From: Bartonella tamiae Th239
GTDB lineage: Bacteria > Pseudomonadota > Alphaproteobacteria > Rhizobiales > Rhizobiaceae
Length of the DNA stretch: 64,000 nt
Direction of reading: 5' to 3'
Assembly: GCF_000278275.1 (NCBI RefSeq)
Contig: NZ_JH725147.1
Location: forward strand, 918,849 to 982,848
Positions within the stretch are counted from its first letter, which is position 1, and every line of letters starts with the position of its first letter. Positions 31,662 through 40,792 of this stretch are shown here, piece after piece. Below the pieces are notes generated by a model that did no database searches, was not told the DNA's origin, and worked only from the letters and a program-made list of their open reading frames with translations. A program made the position numbers and the translations under genes.

Positions 31662-31689
31662 TGAGGGTTACCCTTATGGGAAGGTCAAG
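31662..31689 (-). promoter_or_regulatory. CueR/HmrR-like copper operator of copA
   Basis: On the minus strand CTTGACCTTCCCATAAGGG, with the TTGACC -35 box and ACCTTCCC arm typical of CueR-family copper promoters. The right arm (GGGTAACC) is diverged from the usual GGGAAGGT. A weak -10 (CAAATA) follows at the 19-bp MerR-type spacing, which would start transcription at the annotated start codon. Confidence 0.5.
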
Positions 31690-31768
31690 AGCTTTTATAT
31701 GGACTATTATTATAATCTGTTGATAAATATTCAATAGATTAAAGAGATTGGCGCAACAGATGTGTTAA

Positions 31769-33394
31769 TTAATAAGTGCGTGCAACAGCGTGAAAATTAA
31801 TTGCTTTTCCAGTAAGTTGAGCAATTTTTGATGTTTCTTCACTCTTTTCAAGCCCTGAAACAAAAACAATATTAGGAACTTGTCTTAATTCATCTTCGGG
31901 TGCCATGGAAAAATCGCTGATTTGTTTATCTTCAGCAATGATATTTGCCACGTCATCTTGTTCAGGGCGATCAGCTTTTGGGGCTATTTTTGTATGTGCA
32001 ATTGAAGCCACCATATTTTGATCTGTGCCTTGATCTTCATTGTCAGCGTAGTCTTCATCTTCTTCATAGTAATCATCATCAGGCACAGCTATAATATCAT
32101 TAATGTCAAGTGAGGCAGTGTTTTCATTTTCATAACTGTTCATAGATGAATAAGTTTTTATTGTCGTTGTATTTAAGGCGACTTTTGGTTCCTTTATGCT
32201 TAGCTCTTGGCTATTATCCGCTATTAAAGAACCAATCTCATCTTTAGGCTCATTGACCACTATATTTGTTTGTCGGTTGTTGTCGTTATTATTGTTTTCA
32301 AGATGAGGCCGTTTTTCTGGCATAGGAATGGATGCAATAACTGTCTCATTATTTGTCAAATCATCACCAGTGTCAGGTTTTAATGAAGGTACGGGAATGG
32401 CTGTAGCTGTATAAGCGACAAGCGGTGTATTTGTTTCTTCTGGTTCATTAATAAGAGCGGGTATATCGTCGCCCTTATTTTGCGCGTTGCGTAACGGTGA
32501 TAATTCAGGCAAGGGTGCATCATTTTGAGGAAGAGAAACATTCGCAGGCACAGCTTGAGCAATGATTGGTTGTGCAGTTGCCACTCTTACAGGTGCAGGA
32601 GTTGGTTGTTCTTGCTTATCACTTTTACCAAAAAGTGAGGCAAAAAGACCCTTTTTCTGACTTCCTCCTGTGTTTTTTGCCACAACGATCGGTGCATTTT
32701 TGCGTGTTTCCCATTCAGCTTTTGCCTGCGCATAGCCAGAAAATGCTTTCCCATCGGTTGGGACATGCATTGTTTTGCCATCAGGGAATAAGGCCATAAG
32801 TTCTTTGCGGGTCATCCGAGGCCAATGGCGTACATTGCCAATGTCCATGTGAATAAAAGGAGAACCAGATTTTGGATAATATCCAACACCGCCACCTTGT
32901 TGTTTCATACCTACGGCGCGTAATTTTGCGAGATTAACATCGGGTAGAAAAAAATCCATTGCGCGACCAAGAGTGTGCTGGCTTTTTTGAGCAACGCCGC
33001 TATTTTTTGATCGTGAACGTAACATATTATTAGTTGCAGGTGAACGATAAGCAGAAACAACATTAATATAATCGCGCGAGCCGCTTGCTTTATAAACGGC
33101 CCAAATTAAATCAAATAATCTTGGATCCATATTGGTTGGTTCATTGCGACGCCAATCACGCAAAAATACGTTTAAGCGTTTTAAGCCATCTTGATCGTAT
33201 TTTCCATCGCGTTTAAAAACAATTTCAGCCTTTTCACGTGTGTGAATAAAATATAGTTTTAGTGAACGTGTTTCAGCGTGAGCATGTGCAGCAAACAATA
33301 TAGGAAAAACCATACTTAAGCTTAAGATTGCAAAGACGAAACTGCGCAATTTACAAGATGATATTTTCAAACTGCCATCCACCACTTTAAACAT
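31769..33394 (-). CDS. DUF882 (YcbK-like, peptidase M15 fold) exported protein with long acidic tail
   Basis: Probable periplasmic peptidoglycan peptidase or binding protein of the M15/DUF882 family. The 541-residue product has a signal peptide (cleavage near AHAHA, about 40), then the DUF882 domain (about 41-200) with zinc ligands His140 and Asp147 in SQHTLGRAMDF and His182 in FIHMD. The rest (about 240-541) is low-complexity, rich in Asp, Glu, Asn and Pro, with an acidic run DDDYYEEDEDYADNEDQ; family members are often only 200-600 residues with variable tails. Confidence 0.85.
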   Translation of the reverse strand: MFKVVDGSLKISSCKLRSFVFAILSLSMVFPILFAAHAHAETRSLKLYFIHTREKAEIVFKRDGKYDQDGLKRLNVFLRDWRRNEPTNMDPRLFDLIWAVYKASGSRDYINVVSAYRSPATNNMLRSRSKNSGVAQKSQHTLGRAMDFFLPDVNLAKLRAVGMKQQGGGVGYYPKSGSPFIHMDIGNVRHWPRMTRKELMALFPDGKTMHVPTDGKAFSGYAQAKAEWETRKNAPIVVAKNTGGSQKKGLFASLFGKSDKQEQPTPAPVRVATAQPIIAQAVPANVSLPQNDAPLPELSPLRNAQNKGDDIPALINEPEETNTPLVAYTATAIPVPSLKPDTGDDLTNNETVIASIPMPEKRPHLENNNNDNNRQTNIVVNEPKDEIGSLIADNSQELSIKEPKVALNTTTIKTYSSMNSYENENTASLDINDIIAVPDDDYYEEDEDYADNEDQGTDQNMVASIAHTKIAPKADRPEQDDVANIIAEDKQISDFSMAPEDELRQVPNIVFVSGLEKSEETSKIAQLTGKAINFHAVARTY

Positions 33395-33796
33395 TCTTTA
33401 TTAAACATTGGCAACGATCATTCAATGTAACATAAAAGAATTGAATATTTAAATCCCATGACTTTTTGTCTAAAATTCTATCAGAAAGAAACATTATTGA
33501 CCATTTAATAACTGCTTTATGTTATCTTTCAGTGTATTATGGAATGGTTAACAGTCTATGTATGGAAATACTTTATAAAATGACTATGGCAAGACGATGG
33601 CAGTTGAAATGAAAGACCAAGTCATTTTAGCATCTTGCATATAATGTGTTATGAGTAAATTAAAGGTATTGAGCATAATTTAAGACCTTGTCAAAAAGAC
33701 AAAGCCTTAAATTATACGAGGTTTTGGTCTATTTATTTTAGATCGCACTTAAACTATACGATTGCCATAATGCTTTCATAACGAATATCAATTTTT
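33395..33796. other. Gap with a hairpin near the regulator end
   Basis: No gene. At 33676-33714 TAATTTAAGACCTTGTC and GACAAAGCCTTAAATTA pair over 17 positions with two mismatches around an AAAAA loop; it lies 82 bp past the minus-strand regulator and may be its terminator. Confidence 0.5.
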
Positions 33797-35200
33797 TTAT
33801 CCGCATTTTTTTAATTGTGATACAAGTTCAGATTGTTTATCTTGGTATTCATCAAGTTTGCGATAAAGCGTTGAACGGCCTATACCCAAACGGCGTGCGA
33901 CTTCACTCATTTTTCCTTTATAATGATCAACAGCACGTTGAATGATTTCACTTTCAAGATCGGTTAAAGGGCGTATTTGATTTTTTTCATCAAAAAGCCG
34001 TAGCATATCCTTATTTTGAGTTTCCAAATAATCGGTTGTAAGTGCATCTTGAAGGTCGATAAACTGGCTTCCTGTTAGCTGTGGAAAATCTCTTATTGTT
34101 AGTAATGGACCATTGCTTAATAATATGGCTCTAAAAAGCATATTTTCCATTTCACCAATATTGCCAGGCCAATCATATTGTAAAAGAAGTGCAAGTGCTG
34201 ATCCCGCAAGACCATGAACATGCGGTTGCCCACGCTCAACCACAATGTGATCAATTACACTTTGGGCAATATCTGCAAAGTCTTCACGCCGTTCACGCAA
34301 AGCCGGCATAGTAATCTGATGGCCGTTAATATGAGCAAAAAGCTGTTTGCAATAAAGTTTATCATCGACAAGATCAGAAAGTGATGACATTGATAAGGAA
34401 ATTAATCTAAAGTCCTTTTTATTATGGGAATTTCTATTCTTATATTTTTCAAGGTATTCGAGCATCTTTTTTTGTTGCACAAGCTCTAGTTTATCGATTT
34501 CACATAAACAAAGTGTGCCACCATCTATAGAATTCAAAAGTGGTAAGAATTTCTCATTCCAAATTTTTTCATCTTGAATAGGATCGGATATAAAAGAACA
34601 TTGTATGCGGACAAAATCACCACTTGAAAACGTGCTTTCATGGTGAATAATTCTCGCCAATGTTTCGCGACCAGTGCCTTGCTCGCCTATAATCAAAATA
34701 TTTTCTGACGATTTTGCTGCTTTTTTTGCATCCTCGACACATCGTATCATCGAATCACTTTTAGCGTGAAGGTCACCAAAGCGTAAATGGTTTTCGTTTT
34801 GGCGCCGCAAATGGTGGACTTCTCGTGTTAAGGTTGTGTTTAGGGATAAATTTCCCAGAGTGACGGCAAGTCTAAGCGAACTAATAGGATAAATCAGATA
34901 GTCCATTGCCCCTTCACGCAAAGATATTTGTAATAATTCTTCATTTTCAACGTTTGATGTAATAATTAACGGCGTTGCTAGCCCTGCAACCCTTATGTTT
35001 GCTATAAGCTCTTTGCCTCCAAGATCACTCATGGTGGGATCAATCATTGCTAAGGCAATATTTCTTCTTCTACGTAACAAATTAATGGTACGCAGTCCGT
35101 TTTCTGCTTCTATAACACGATAACCAAGCGCTCGAAGCATAGAAGAGAGTTCCGCTCTCTTGCCATTGTCTTCACCCGCTACAAGTATGGGGCCTATCAT
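33797..35200 (-). CDS. NtrC-family response regulator with degenerate receiver and AAA+ domains
   Basis: Three-part regulator: receiver (about 4-120), AAA+ domain (about 145-375) and Fis-type helix-turn-helix (about 425-455, KMSEVARRLGIGRSTLYRKL). The receiver keeps Asp54 but its conserved Lys is Tyr104. In the AAA+ domain the Walker A Lys is Arg (GEQGTGRET, Arg178), the Walker B Asp is Cys (GGTLCLCEID, Cys233), and the sigma-54-contacting GAFTGA loop is missing. It therefore probably binds DNA without ATP-driven sigma-54 activation. Similar degenerate regulators occur in Rhizobiales; target genes unknown. 467 residues. Confidence 0.85.
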   Translation of the reverse strand: MIGPILVAGEDNGKRAELSSMLRALGYRVIEAENGLRTINLLRRRRNIALAMIDPTMSDLGGKELIANIRVAGLATPLIITSNVENEELLQISLREGAMDYLIYPISSLRLAVTLGNLSLNTTLTREVHHLRRQNENHLRFGDLHAKSDSMIRCVEDAKKAAKSSENILIIGEQGTGRETLARIIHHESTFSSGDFVRIQCSFISDPIQDEKIWNEKFLPLLNSIDGGTLCLCEIDKLELVQQKKMLEYLEKYKNRNSHNKKDFRLISLSMSSLSDLVDDKLYCKQLFAHINGHQITMPALRERREDFADIAQSVIDHIVVERGQPHVHGLAGSALALLLQYDWPGNIGEMENMLFRAILLSNGPLLTIRDFPQLTGSQFIDLQDALTTDYLETQNKDMLRLFDEKNQIRPLTDLESEIIQRAVDHYKGKMSEVARRLGIGRSTLYRKLDEYQDKQSELVSQLKKCG

Positions 35201-35214
35201 ATTTTATGTTTCTC

Positions 35215-35365
35215 CTTTGAAACGTTGAACGCATCAAAAGGACTTTGGTTGCAAACCATCGGCAAGTATTTAACCTCGTTTGCCCCGCGCTGTTAGCTCT
35301 ACCAATTTGGTGATAACATGCAACAAAAAAGCGTTTTTTTTTTGAAAAAAACGCTTTTTCATTGA
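35215..35365 (+). ncRNA. Candidate small RNA with three hairpins and a strong terminator
   Basis: In the gap between the divergent regulator and omp10. Hairpin 1 TGGTT-GCA-AACCA, hairpin 2 GGCAA...TTGCC, hairpin 3 TGTTA...TAACA enclosing ACCA-ATT-TGGT, then a perfect terminator at 35326-35359. The patch 35240-35320 is more GC-rich than its surroundings. A terminator in a divergent promoter gap has no gene to serve unless something is transcribed from within. Strand is inferred from the T-run. Confidence 0.45.
35326..35364 (+). terminator. Perfect terminator in divergent gap
   Basis: AAAAAGCGTTTTTTT, loop TTTG, and the exact reverse complement, a 15-bp stem ending in TTTTT. It is 95 bp upstream of omp10 and 125 bp upstream of the regulator start. 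Confidence 0.75.
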
Positions 35366-35453
35366 TTTGTGTAAAAAGCACCATATTGATAGTATATAGA
35401 AATGATGAAAATCATCATTTAAACTATGATGAACAGAGTTTGGAGTCCGCTAT

Positions 35454-35828
35454 ATGAAACGTTATGTGCTCATTACTTATTGTACTTTTGTATCTTTTTT
35501 ACTAGCAGCCTGTAGTTTGTCGCAAAATTATGGTCAAAATCCTGTTGTTCAAAATGTTCCACAAGGAATTGCGGGGCAGTGGGTGGATAGCAACGGTATT
35601 GTTTCGTCTTTCCATAACAATGTTTTTGAAACGCGTGCAGCCGATACAAATGAAAAACTTTCTGAAGGTAATTATATTTTCCGTAACCCTCAATTGGTTG
35701 AAATTGAAATGCGCTCTATTATTCGCGGTACTGTTTCGCGTGTAAATTGTGCATTATCAAATAATGCAATGCAGCTATTATGTACAACAAGCAATGGTGC
35801 GCAATTTGCTCTGAATAGAAAAGTATAA
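35454..35828 (+). CDS. omp10: Outer membrane lipoprotein Omp10
   Basis: Surface lipoprotein of the Omp10 family known from Brucella and other Rhizobiales. The 124-residue product has a lipoprotein signal with lipobox LLAAC (Cys20), and the family core GIAGQWVDSNGIVSSF, FETRAADTNEKLSEGNY and EIEMRSIIRGTVSRVNCAL. Role unknown beyond envelope function. hemH starts 10 bp downstream and is probably co-transcribed. Confidence 0.9.
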   Translation: MKRYVLITYCTFVSFLLAACSLSQNYGQNPVVQNVPQGIAGQWVDSNGIVSSFHNNVFETRAADTNEKLSEGNYIFRNPQLVEIEMRSIIRGTVSRVNCALSNNAMQLLCTTSNGAQFALNRKV

Positions 35829-35838
35829 TTTTCATATT

Positions 35839-36834
35839 ATGAGGAATGCAGAAAAAAAAATTGGTGTTGTTTTGATTAATTTAGGAACACCTGAAGGCAC
35901 AGATCCCAAAAGTGTTCGTAAATATTTGCGACAATTTTTGTCTGATCGTCGTGTGATAGAGTGGCCGCGTCTTTTATGGTATCCTGTCCTTTATGGAATC
36001 GTGTTAAATGTAAGACCGAAAAAATCGGGTGCTCTTTACAAGCGTATTTGGAATAATGAACGTAATGAATCGCCTTTGCGCACTTTTACAAGGGCTCAGG
36101 CTGAAAAACTTGCCCCTCAATTATCTGGCGATAGTGTAGTTGTTGATTATGCCATGCGTTATGGTAAGCCTTCAATTGAAGATGTAGTCAATCGTATGAT
36201 TGATTCAGGATGTGAAAAACTTTTGTTTTTTCCTCTTTATCCTCAATATTCGGCAGCCACTACAGCTACAGTGTTTGATGCGTTTTTTGACGGTTTGAAA
36301 AAAAGACGCTATGTTCCCGCTATCCGCTCTGTTCCTCCTTATAGTGTTGATCCTGTTTATATTGATGCTTTGGCGCGGTCTATTGAAAAGCATCTTAAAA
36401 CGCTTTCCTTTATACCTGAGAAAATTATTGCCTCTTATCATGGTATACCGCGTTCTTATGCAAATAGGGGTGATCCTTATCCTCATGAATGTGAACAGAC
36501 AACCTTGGCTTTGCGTCAGCGTTTGGGAATGGATGAAAACACGTTGATGATGACTTTTCAGTCGAGGTTTGGACCTGAAGAATGGCTAAAACCCTATACA
36601 GATATAACACTTGAAAATTTACCAAAACAAGGGGTCAAGTCTGTTGCCGTTTTTAATCCAGGCTTTGTGGTGGATTGTCTTGAAACGGTTGATGAAATTG
36701 GCAATGAAGCGGCAGAAACTTTTTATGAAAATGGGGGAGAGAATTTTTTTCATATTCCTTGTTTGAATGATAGTGAAGAAGGAATGAAAGTTATTGAACA
36801 TCTTGTTCGTCAAGAATTGGCTGGATGGGTATAA
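35839..36834 (+). CDS. hemH: Ferrochelatase
   Basis: Inserts Fe2+ into protoporphyrin IX, last step of haem synthesis; membrane-associated. The 331-residue product has the start GVVLINLGTPEGTDPKSVRKYLRQFLSD, the active-site His201 in ASYHGIPRSY, the FPLYPQYSAATTATVFD block and the acidic NPGFVVDCLETVDEIG motif near 275-290. No clear ribosome site, so translation may be coupled to omp10 10 bp upstream. In haem-auxotrophic Bartonella, hemH is often the only haem gene kept; other hem genes are not in this window. Confidence 0.95.
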   Translation: MRNAEKKIGVVLINLGTPEGTDPKSVRKYLRQFLSDRRVIEWPRLLWYPVLYGIVLNVRPKKSGALYKRIWNNERNESPLRTFTRAQAEKLAPQLSGDSVVVDYAMRYGKPSIEDVVNRMIDSGCEKLLFFPLYPQYSAATTATVFDAFFDGLKKRRYVPAIRSVPPYSVDPVYIDALARSIEKHLKTLSFIPEKIIASYHGIPRSYANRGDPYPHECEQTTLALRQRLGMDENTLMMTFQSRFGPEEWLKPYTDITLENLPKQGVKSVAVFNPGFVVDCLETVDEIGNEAAETFYENGGENFFHIPCLNDSEEGMKVIEHLVRQELAGWV

Positions 36835-36988
36835 GTGAAAGGTCACTTTTAATAAAAACCACGGTCTTTTGTGAAATAAGTGTGAAAAACCCTTGCCTTT
36901 TTGTCCAAATGCAGCTTTTTGCTTTCTTCTTTTTTTATAAACTGCCACATTGTTTTTAGAAGAAATTGTTAATGAGTTTGGAGAGATC

Positions 36989-37933
36989 ATGGGCGGTTTA
37001 AGTATATCATTAATTGTTTTAGCAGTTCTTGTCATTGTGACATTATTTGCTGGCATTAAACAAGTGCCGCAAGGATATGCTGTGACTGTAGAGCGGTTTG
37101 GACGTTATACCAAAACGCTTGTTCCAGGACTTAATCTTATCATCCCGTATTTTGATCGCATTGGTGCGCGCATTAATATGATGGAACGTGTTTTAGATAT
37201 CCCAACTCAAGAAGTTATCACTCGTGATAATGCAACAGTTTCAGTTGATGCTGTGGCATTTTATCAGGTTTTAAATGCCGCAAAAGCTGCCTATCAAGTT
37301 GATAATCTCACAACGGCTATTTTAAATCTTACAATGACAAATATCCGTACTGTTGTTGGTTCAATGGATTTGGATGAGCTTCTATCCAATCGGAATGCGA
37401 TTAATGATCGCTTGCTTGGTGTTGTTGATGGTGCTGTTCAGCCTTGGGGTCTAAAGATGACGCGGATTGAAATTAAAGATATTCAACCCCCGCGTGATCT
37501 TGTTGATGCGATGGGACGCCAAATGAAAGCAGAACGTGATAAACGCGCCCAAGTTTTAGAAGCTGAAGGTGATCGTAATGCGAATATTCTTCGTGCAGAA
37601 GGTCTAAAACAAGCACAAATCTTAGAAGCTGAAGGTAAGCGTGAAGCGGCTTACCGTGAAGCTGAAGCGCGTGAAAGATTAGCAGAGGCTGAAGCAAAAG
37701 CGACGATATCGGTTTCAGAGGCGATTGCAAAAGGCGATGTGCAGGCAATCAATTACTTTGTCGCACAAAAATACACAGAAGCACTAGCAACAATTGGTTC
37801 TGCCAATAATCAAAAAATTGTTCTTATGCCGATGGAAGCATCTTCTTTGATTGGTTCTTTAGGTGGTATTGGTGCGATTGCGAAAGAAGTTTTTGGTTCA
37901 GACAGTGATACATCAAGCAAACGGCGAAGTTAA
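36989..37933 (+). CDS. SPFH/band 7 membrane protein (stomatin/QmcA type)
   Basis: Membrane scaffold protein of stomatin-like type, working with an NfeD partner in membrane microdomains or quality control. The 314-residue product has an N-terminal membrane helix (about 4-24), the SPFH domain (about 25-190; GYAVTVERFGRYTKTLVPGL) and a long Ala/Glu-rich coiled coil (about 180-270). Start: this ATG has GGAGAG five bases upstream; the frame is open 13 codons further up. The NfeD gene follows by 94 bp. Confidence 0.92.
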   Translation: MGGLSISLIVLAVLVIVTLFAGIKQVPQGYAVTVERFGRYTKTLVPGLNLIIPYFDRIGARINMMERVLDIPTQEVITRDNATVSVDAVAFYQVLNAAKAAYQVDNLTTAILNLTMTNIRTVVGSMDLDELLSNRNAINDRLLGVVDGAVQPWGLKMTRIEIKDIQPPRDLVDAMGRQMKAERDKRAQVLEAEGDRNANILRAEGLKQAQILEAEGKREAAYREAEARERLAEAEAKATISVSEAIAKGDVQAINYFVAQKYTEALATIGSANNQKIVLMPMEASSLIGSLGGIGAIAKEVFGSDSDTSSKRRS

Positions 37934-38027
37934 AAAAGACATTGATATTTTTTAAAACAATTATGATCATTCTTGTTTGAAAAAAAACTATAATATCTTC
38001 TTATATATTCGTTAAATAAGGAAAAGT

Positions 38028-38519
38028 ATGGAAACGCTTATAACTTCTCTAGGTCCATGGAACTGGATTATTTTTGGCTTTCTTCTTCTTCTTTTAGAAG
38101 TATTATTGCCAGGTGTATTTTTGATGTGGTTTGGTATAGGTGCATTACTTACCGCCTTATTGATAATGATTTTAGGTGATGTTGCTGATTTTTCAACTTG
38201 GCAAAGTCAAATAGTTATATTTTTAATTTTTTCCGTTTTGATGGTTATGGTTGGAAGACAATTTTTTCAACGTAAAGCAGATTCTGATCAACCTTTATTA
38301 AATAAAAAGACAGATGAACTGTTTGGTAAAACAGTTGTTTTGAGTGACCCTATTATAAATGGCGAAGGACGAATTCGCATTGATGATACGATATGGCGGA
38401 TCAATGGACCGGATCTTGAATCTGGTACACGCATTAAAATTTTATCCTTTGATAATGGTGTTTTCATTGTTGAAAAAGTTGAAAAAAATTCAAATGAAAA
38501 CACAATAAGCAACTTTTAG
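38028..38519 (+). CDS. NfeD family membrane protein
   Basis: Short NfeD, partner of the SPFH protein just upstream. The 163-residue product has two to three membrane helices (about 10-85, WNWIIFGFLLLLLEVLLPG) and a C-terminal OB-fold domain (about 105-155, ELFGKTVVLSDPIINGEGRI). AAGGAA precedes the ATG. Family role is in membrane quality control or raft-like assembly; exact job here is not shown. Confidence 0.9.
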   Translation: METLITSLGPWNWIIFGFLLLLLEVLLPGVFLMWFGIGALLTALLIMILGDVADFSTWQSQIVIFLIFSVLMVMVGRQFFQRKADSDQPLLNKKTDELFGKTVVLSDPIINGEGRIRIDDTIWRINGPDLESGTRIKILSFDNGVFIVEKVEKNSNENTISNF

Positions 38520-38692
38520 ATATTAAATTTATTAATAATAAATTTTCTGTTTTTACATCCTATGGAATAGTATTTTTTTCATTCTTAGAGACAGTTTATT
38601 TTTATCTTTCTGTGTTTTCTTTTGGGTTTAAATTGATTATGTCGGTTTTAAAAAGATACACTGAAGCAAAAAGATAAAATAGGAATTTTAAA

Positions 38693-39982
38693 ATGCGATT
38701 GGGTGGACGCCTACAGGCCGCGATTGAAGTTTTACAGGATATTGAAAATAGGCGTCGTCCAGTTGCAGAAGCGTTGAAAGATTGGGGACTATCCCATCGT
38801 TTTGCAGGGGCAGGGGATCGTGCAGCAATTGGTAATATTGTTTATGACGCTTTAAGACGCAAACTTTCACTTTATTGGCTCATGGATAGTGATGACATAT
38901 CTGCTTTGGCTTATGGCGCATTAATGTCTGATGGTGCATTGTCTTGGCAAGCACTTGAACATGCTTTGGAAGGGGATAAATTTCGTCCAAAAAAACTTAA
39001 TGCTGATCAGCGCCACTCTTGGGAGAATCGTAACATTCACGATGCAGCAGATTATATTCAAGCTGATGTACCCTATTGGTGTATTTCTCATTTGCAAAAT
39101 ATGTTTGGTAATAATTGGTGTAATGAAGCCCGTAGTTTGAGTGAACGTCCACCTTTGGATTTGCGTGTTAATACACTAAAATCAAGCTCTGATAAAATGT
39201 TGCGTGCGCTTGAATCTGTTCATATAAAACCAATCCCTTGGATGAAAGATGCTTTGAGAATAGCCCCTATTGAAAAATTGGGCAGACACCCAAATGTTCA
39301 AGCAGAACCTGCGTTTCAAAAAGGTTTTTTTGAAGTTCAAGATCTTGGTTCGCAAATCGTTGCGCATTTGGTTGGCGCAAAATCTGGTATGCAAGTGCTT
39401 GATTATTGTGCTGGTGCTGGTGGAAAAAGTTTGGCTCTTGCTGCTCATATGCAAAATCGTGGACAAATTTATGCCTATGATGCAGAAAAAGCGCGTCTTG
39501 CGCCTATTTTTGAACGTTTAAGACGTGCTGATGTGCGCAATGTACAGCCTCATGCCAAAAAGGGTGATCTTGCCCCATTAAAACAACAGATGGATATTGT
39601 TTTGGTTGATGCGCCCTGCACAGGAACAGGAACATGGAGACGCCGGCCTGATGCAAAATGGCGCTTAAGCGAAGCTCAAGTGGAACGGCGTGTAAAAGAA
39701 CAGGAAGAGGTTTTAAATGCTGCAATGAGTTATGTGAAATTAGGGGGACACTTAGTCTATATTACATGTTCATTGTTTTCATCTGAAAATGATCAACAAG
39801 TTTCGTCTTTTTTAAAAACGCATCATGATTTTCATAAACTTGATATGAAAACAGTGTGGGACAATGCTTTTGAAGGCAATACACCAACACCTCTTTTTTC
39901 TCAATATGGTCTTGCTTTATCACCTTTAACAACACAAACGGATGGTTTTTTTATTTCGATTTTGGAGAAAAATATCACGTGA
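38693..39982 (+). CDS. rsmB: 16S rRNA m5C967 methyltransferase family (RsmB/Fmu)
   Basis: SAM-dependent RNA C5-cytosine methyltransferase. The 429-residue product has an N-terminal NusB-like RNA-binding part, the SAM site VLDYCAGAGGKSLALAA, motif IV DAPCTGTGTWRRRPDAKW and motif VI with the catalytic Cys in VYITCSLFSSEND. The next gene overlaps its stop codon (TGATG), so the two are translationally linked. Rhizobiales often carry more than one member, so the exact rRNA position is inferred. Confidence 0.88.
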   Translation: MRLGGRLQAAIEVLQDIENRRRPVAEALKDWGLSHRFAGAGDRAAIGNIVYDALRRKLSLYWLMDSDDISALAYGALMSDGALSWQALEHALEGDKFRPKKLNADQRHSWENRNIHDAADYIQADVPYWCISHLQNMFGNNWCNEARSLSERPPLDLRVNTLKSSSDKMLRALESVHIKPIPWMKDALRIAPIEKLGRHPNVQAEPAFQKGFFEVQDLGSQIVAHLVGAKSGMQVLDYCAGAGGKSLALAAHMQNRGQIYAYDAEKARLAPIFERLRRADVRNVQPHAKKGDLAPLKQQMDIVLVDAPCTGTGTWRRRPDAKWRLSEAQVERRVKEQEEVLNAAMSYVKLGGHLVYITCSLFSSENDQQVSSFLKTHHDFHKLDMKTVWDNAFEGNTPTPLFSQYGLALSPLTTQTDGFFISILEKNIT

Positions 39983-40590
39983 TGATGACATGGGGTAATA
40001 AGTCTATTTTATTTTTAATGGCGACAGATCTAGAATATGGAGACTGTTTAAAAAAACTAATTCATCCGTTATTTATCGGTGTTGGTCCCATTGAGGCGGC
40101 AATTCATACAACAAAAATTTTATCGCATCTTAAACAAAAAAATACCATGCCTGATCTTGTTATATCATTAGGTTCGGCAGGTTCAAAAACTTTGGAACAG
40201 ACAAAAGTGTATCAAGTTGCATCCGTATCTTGGCGTGATATGGATGCAAGCGTTTTGGGAGTTGAAAAAGGCGTTACGCCTTTTGTCGATAAACCTGCAA
40301 AACAATCAATGCCTCTTCTTCTTCCAGATTATCCAAAGGCCGATTTATCAACGGGTGCTAATGTGGTTTCTGGTAATGCCTATGATACAATTTCGGCCGA
40401 TATGGTTGATATGGAAACTTATGCTGTTTTGCGCACTTGTCAAATTTTTGATGTAACGCTTTATGGTTTGAGAGGGATCTCAGACGGAAAGACAGAGTTA
40501 AAACAAGCTTTAGACTGGCGTCAATATCTTCATATTGTTGATAAGGAACTAGGCAAAGCTTTAGAGACATTAAAAACCTTTTTAATATAA
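39979..40590 (+). CDS. mtnN: 5'-methylthioadenosine/S-adenosylhomocysteine nucleosidase
   Basis: Cleaves MTA and SAH to adenine and the ribosyl-thio moiety, clearing products of SAM use. The 203-residue product has the purine-site block MVDMETYAVLRTC (substrate-contacting Glu) and GLRGISDGKTELK with the catalytic Asp. It is shorter than E. coli Pfs (232) but this short form occurs in alphaproteobacteria. The start overlaps the rsmB stop; ATG at 39979 or 39982 are both possible. Linkage to a SAM-using methylase is sensible. Confidence 0.85.
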   Translation: MMMTWGNKSILFLMATDLEYGDCLKKLIHPLFIGVGPIEAAIHTTKILSHLKQKNTMPDLVISLGSAGSKTLEQTKVYQVASVSWRDMDASVLGVEKGVTPFVDKPAKQSMPLLLPDYPKADLSTGANVVSGNAYDTISADMVDMETYAVLRTCQIFDVTLYGLRGISDGKTELKQALDWRQYLHIVDKELGKALETLKTFLI

Positions 40591-40792
40591 ACGTGATTGG
40601 CATTCTTTAAGCGAGATTAAAATCAATAAATGATAATTTAAAACGATCAACGCGAACATTTAAAAATGATAATGATGATTTTTCATATTATTCGTAAATT
40701 TTTTAATTTTTGACATGACTTTTTGATGAAGAAAGCCTAATTCATACATCTTAAACTGCTTATAACCTTTTAACAGTCTTTAAGGGCTATCC

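Noticed and set aside
35225-35325. tRNA-like D-arm (AATTGGTAGAGC) on the minus strand
   Set aside because: No anticodon or T-arm can be folded around it; the resemblance is limited to the D-arm. Treated as part of the small RNA candidate.
36619-37056. 145-residue open frame antisense to hemH end and SPFH start
   Set aside because: Crosses two real genes on the other strand; no homology recognised.
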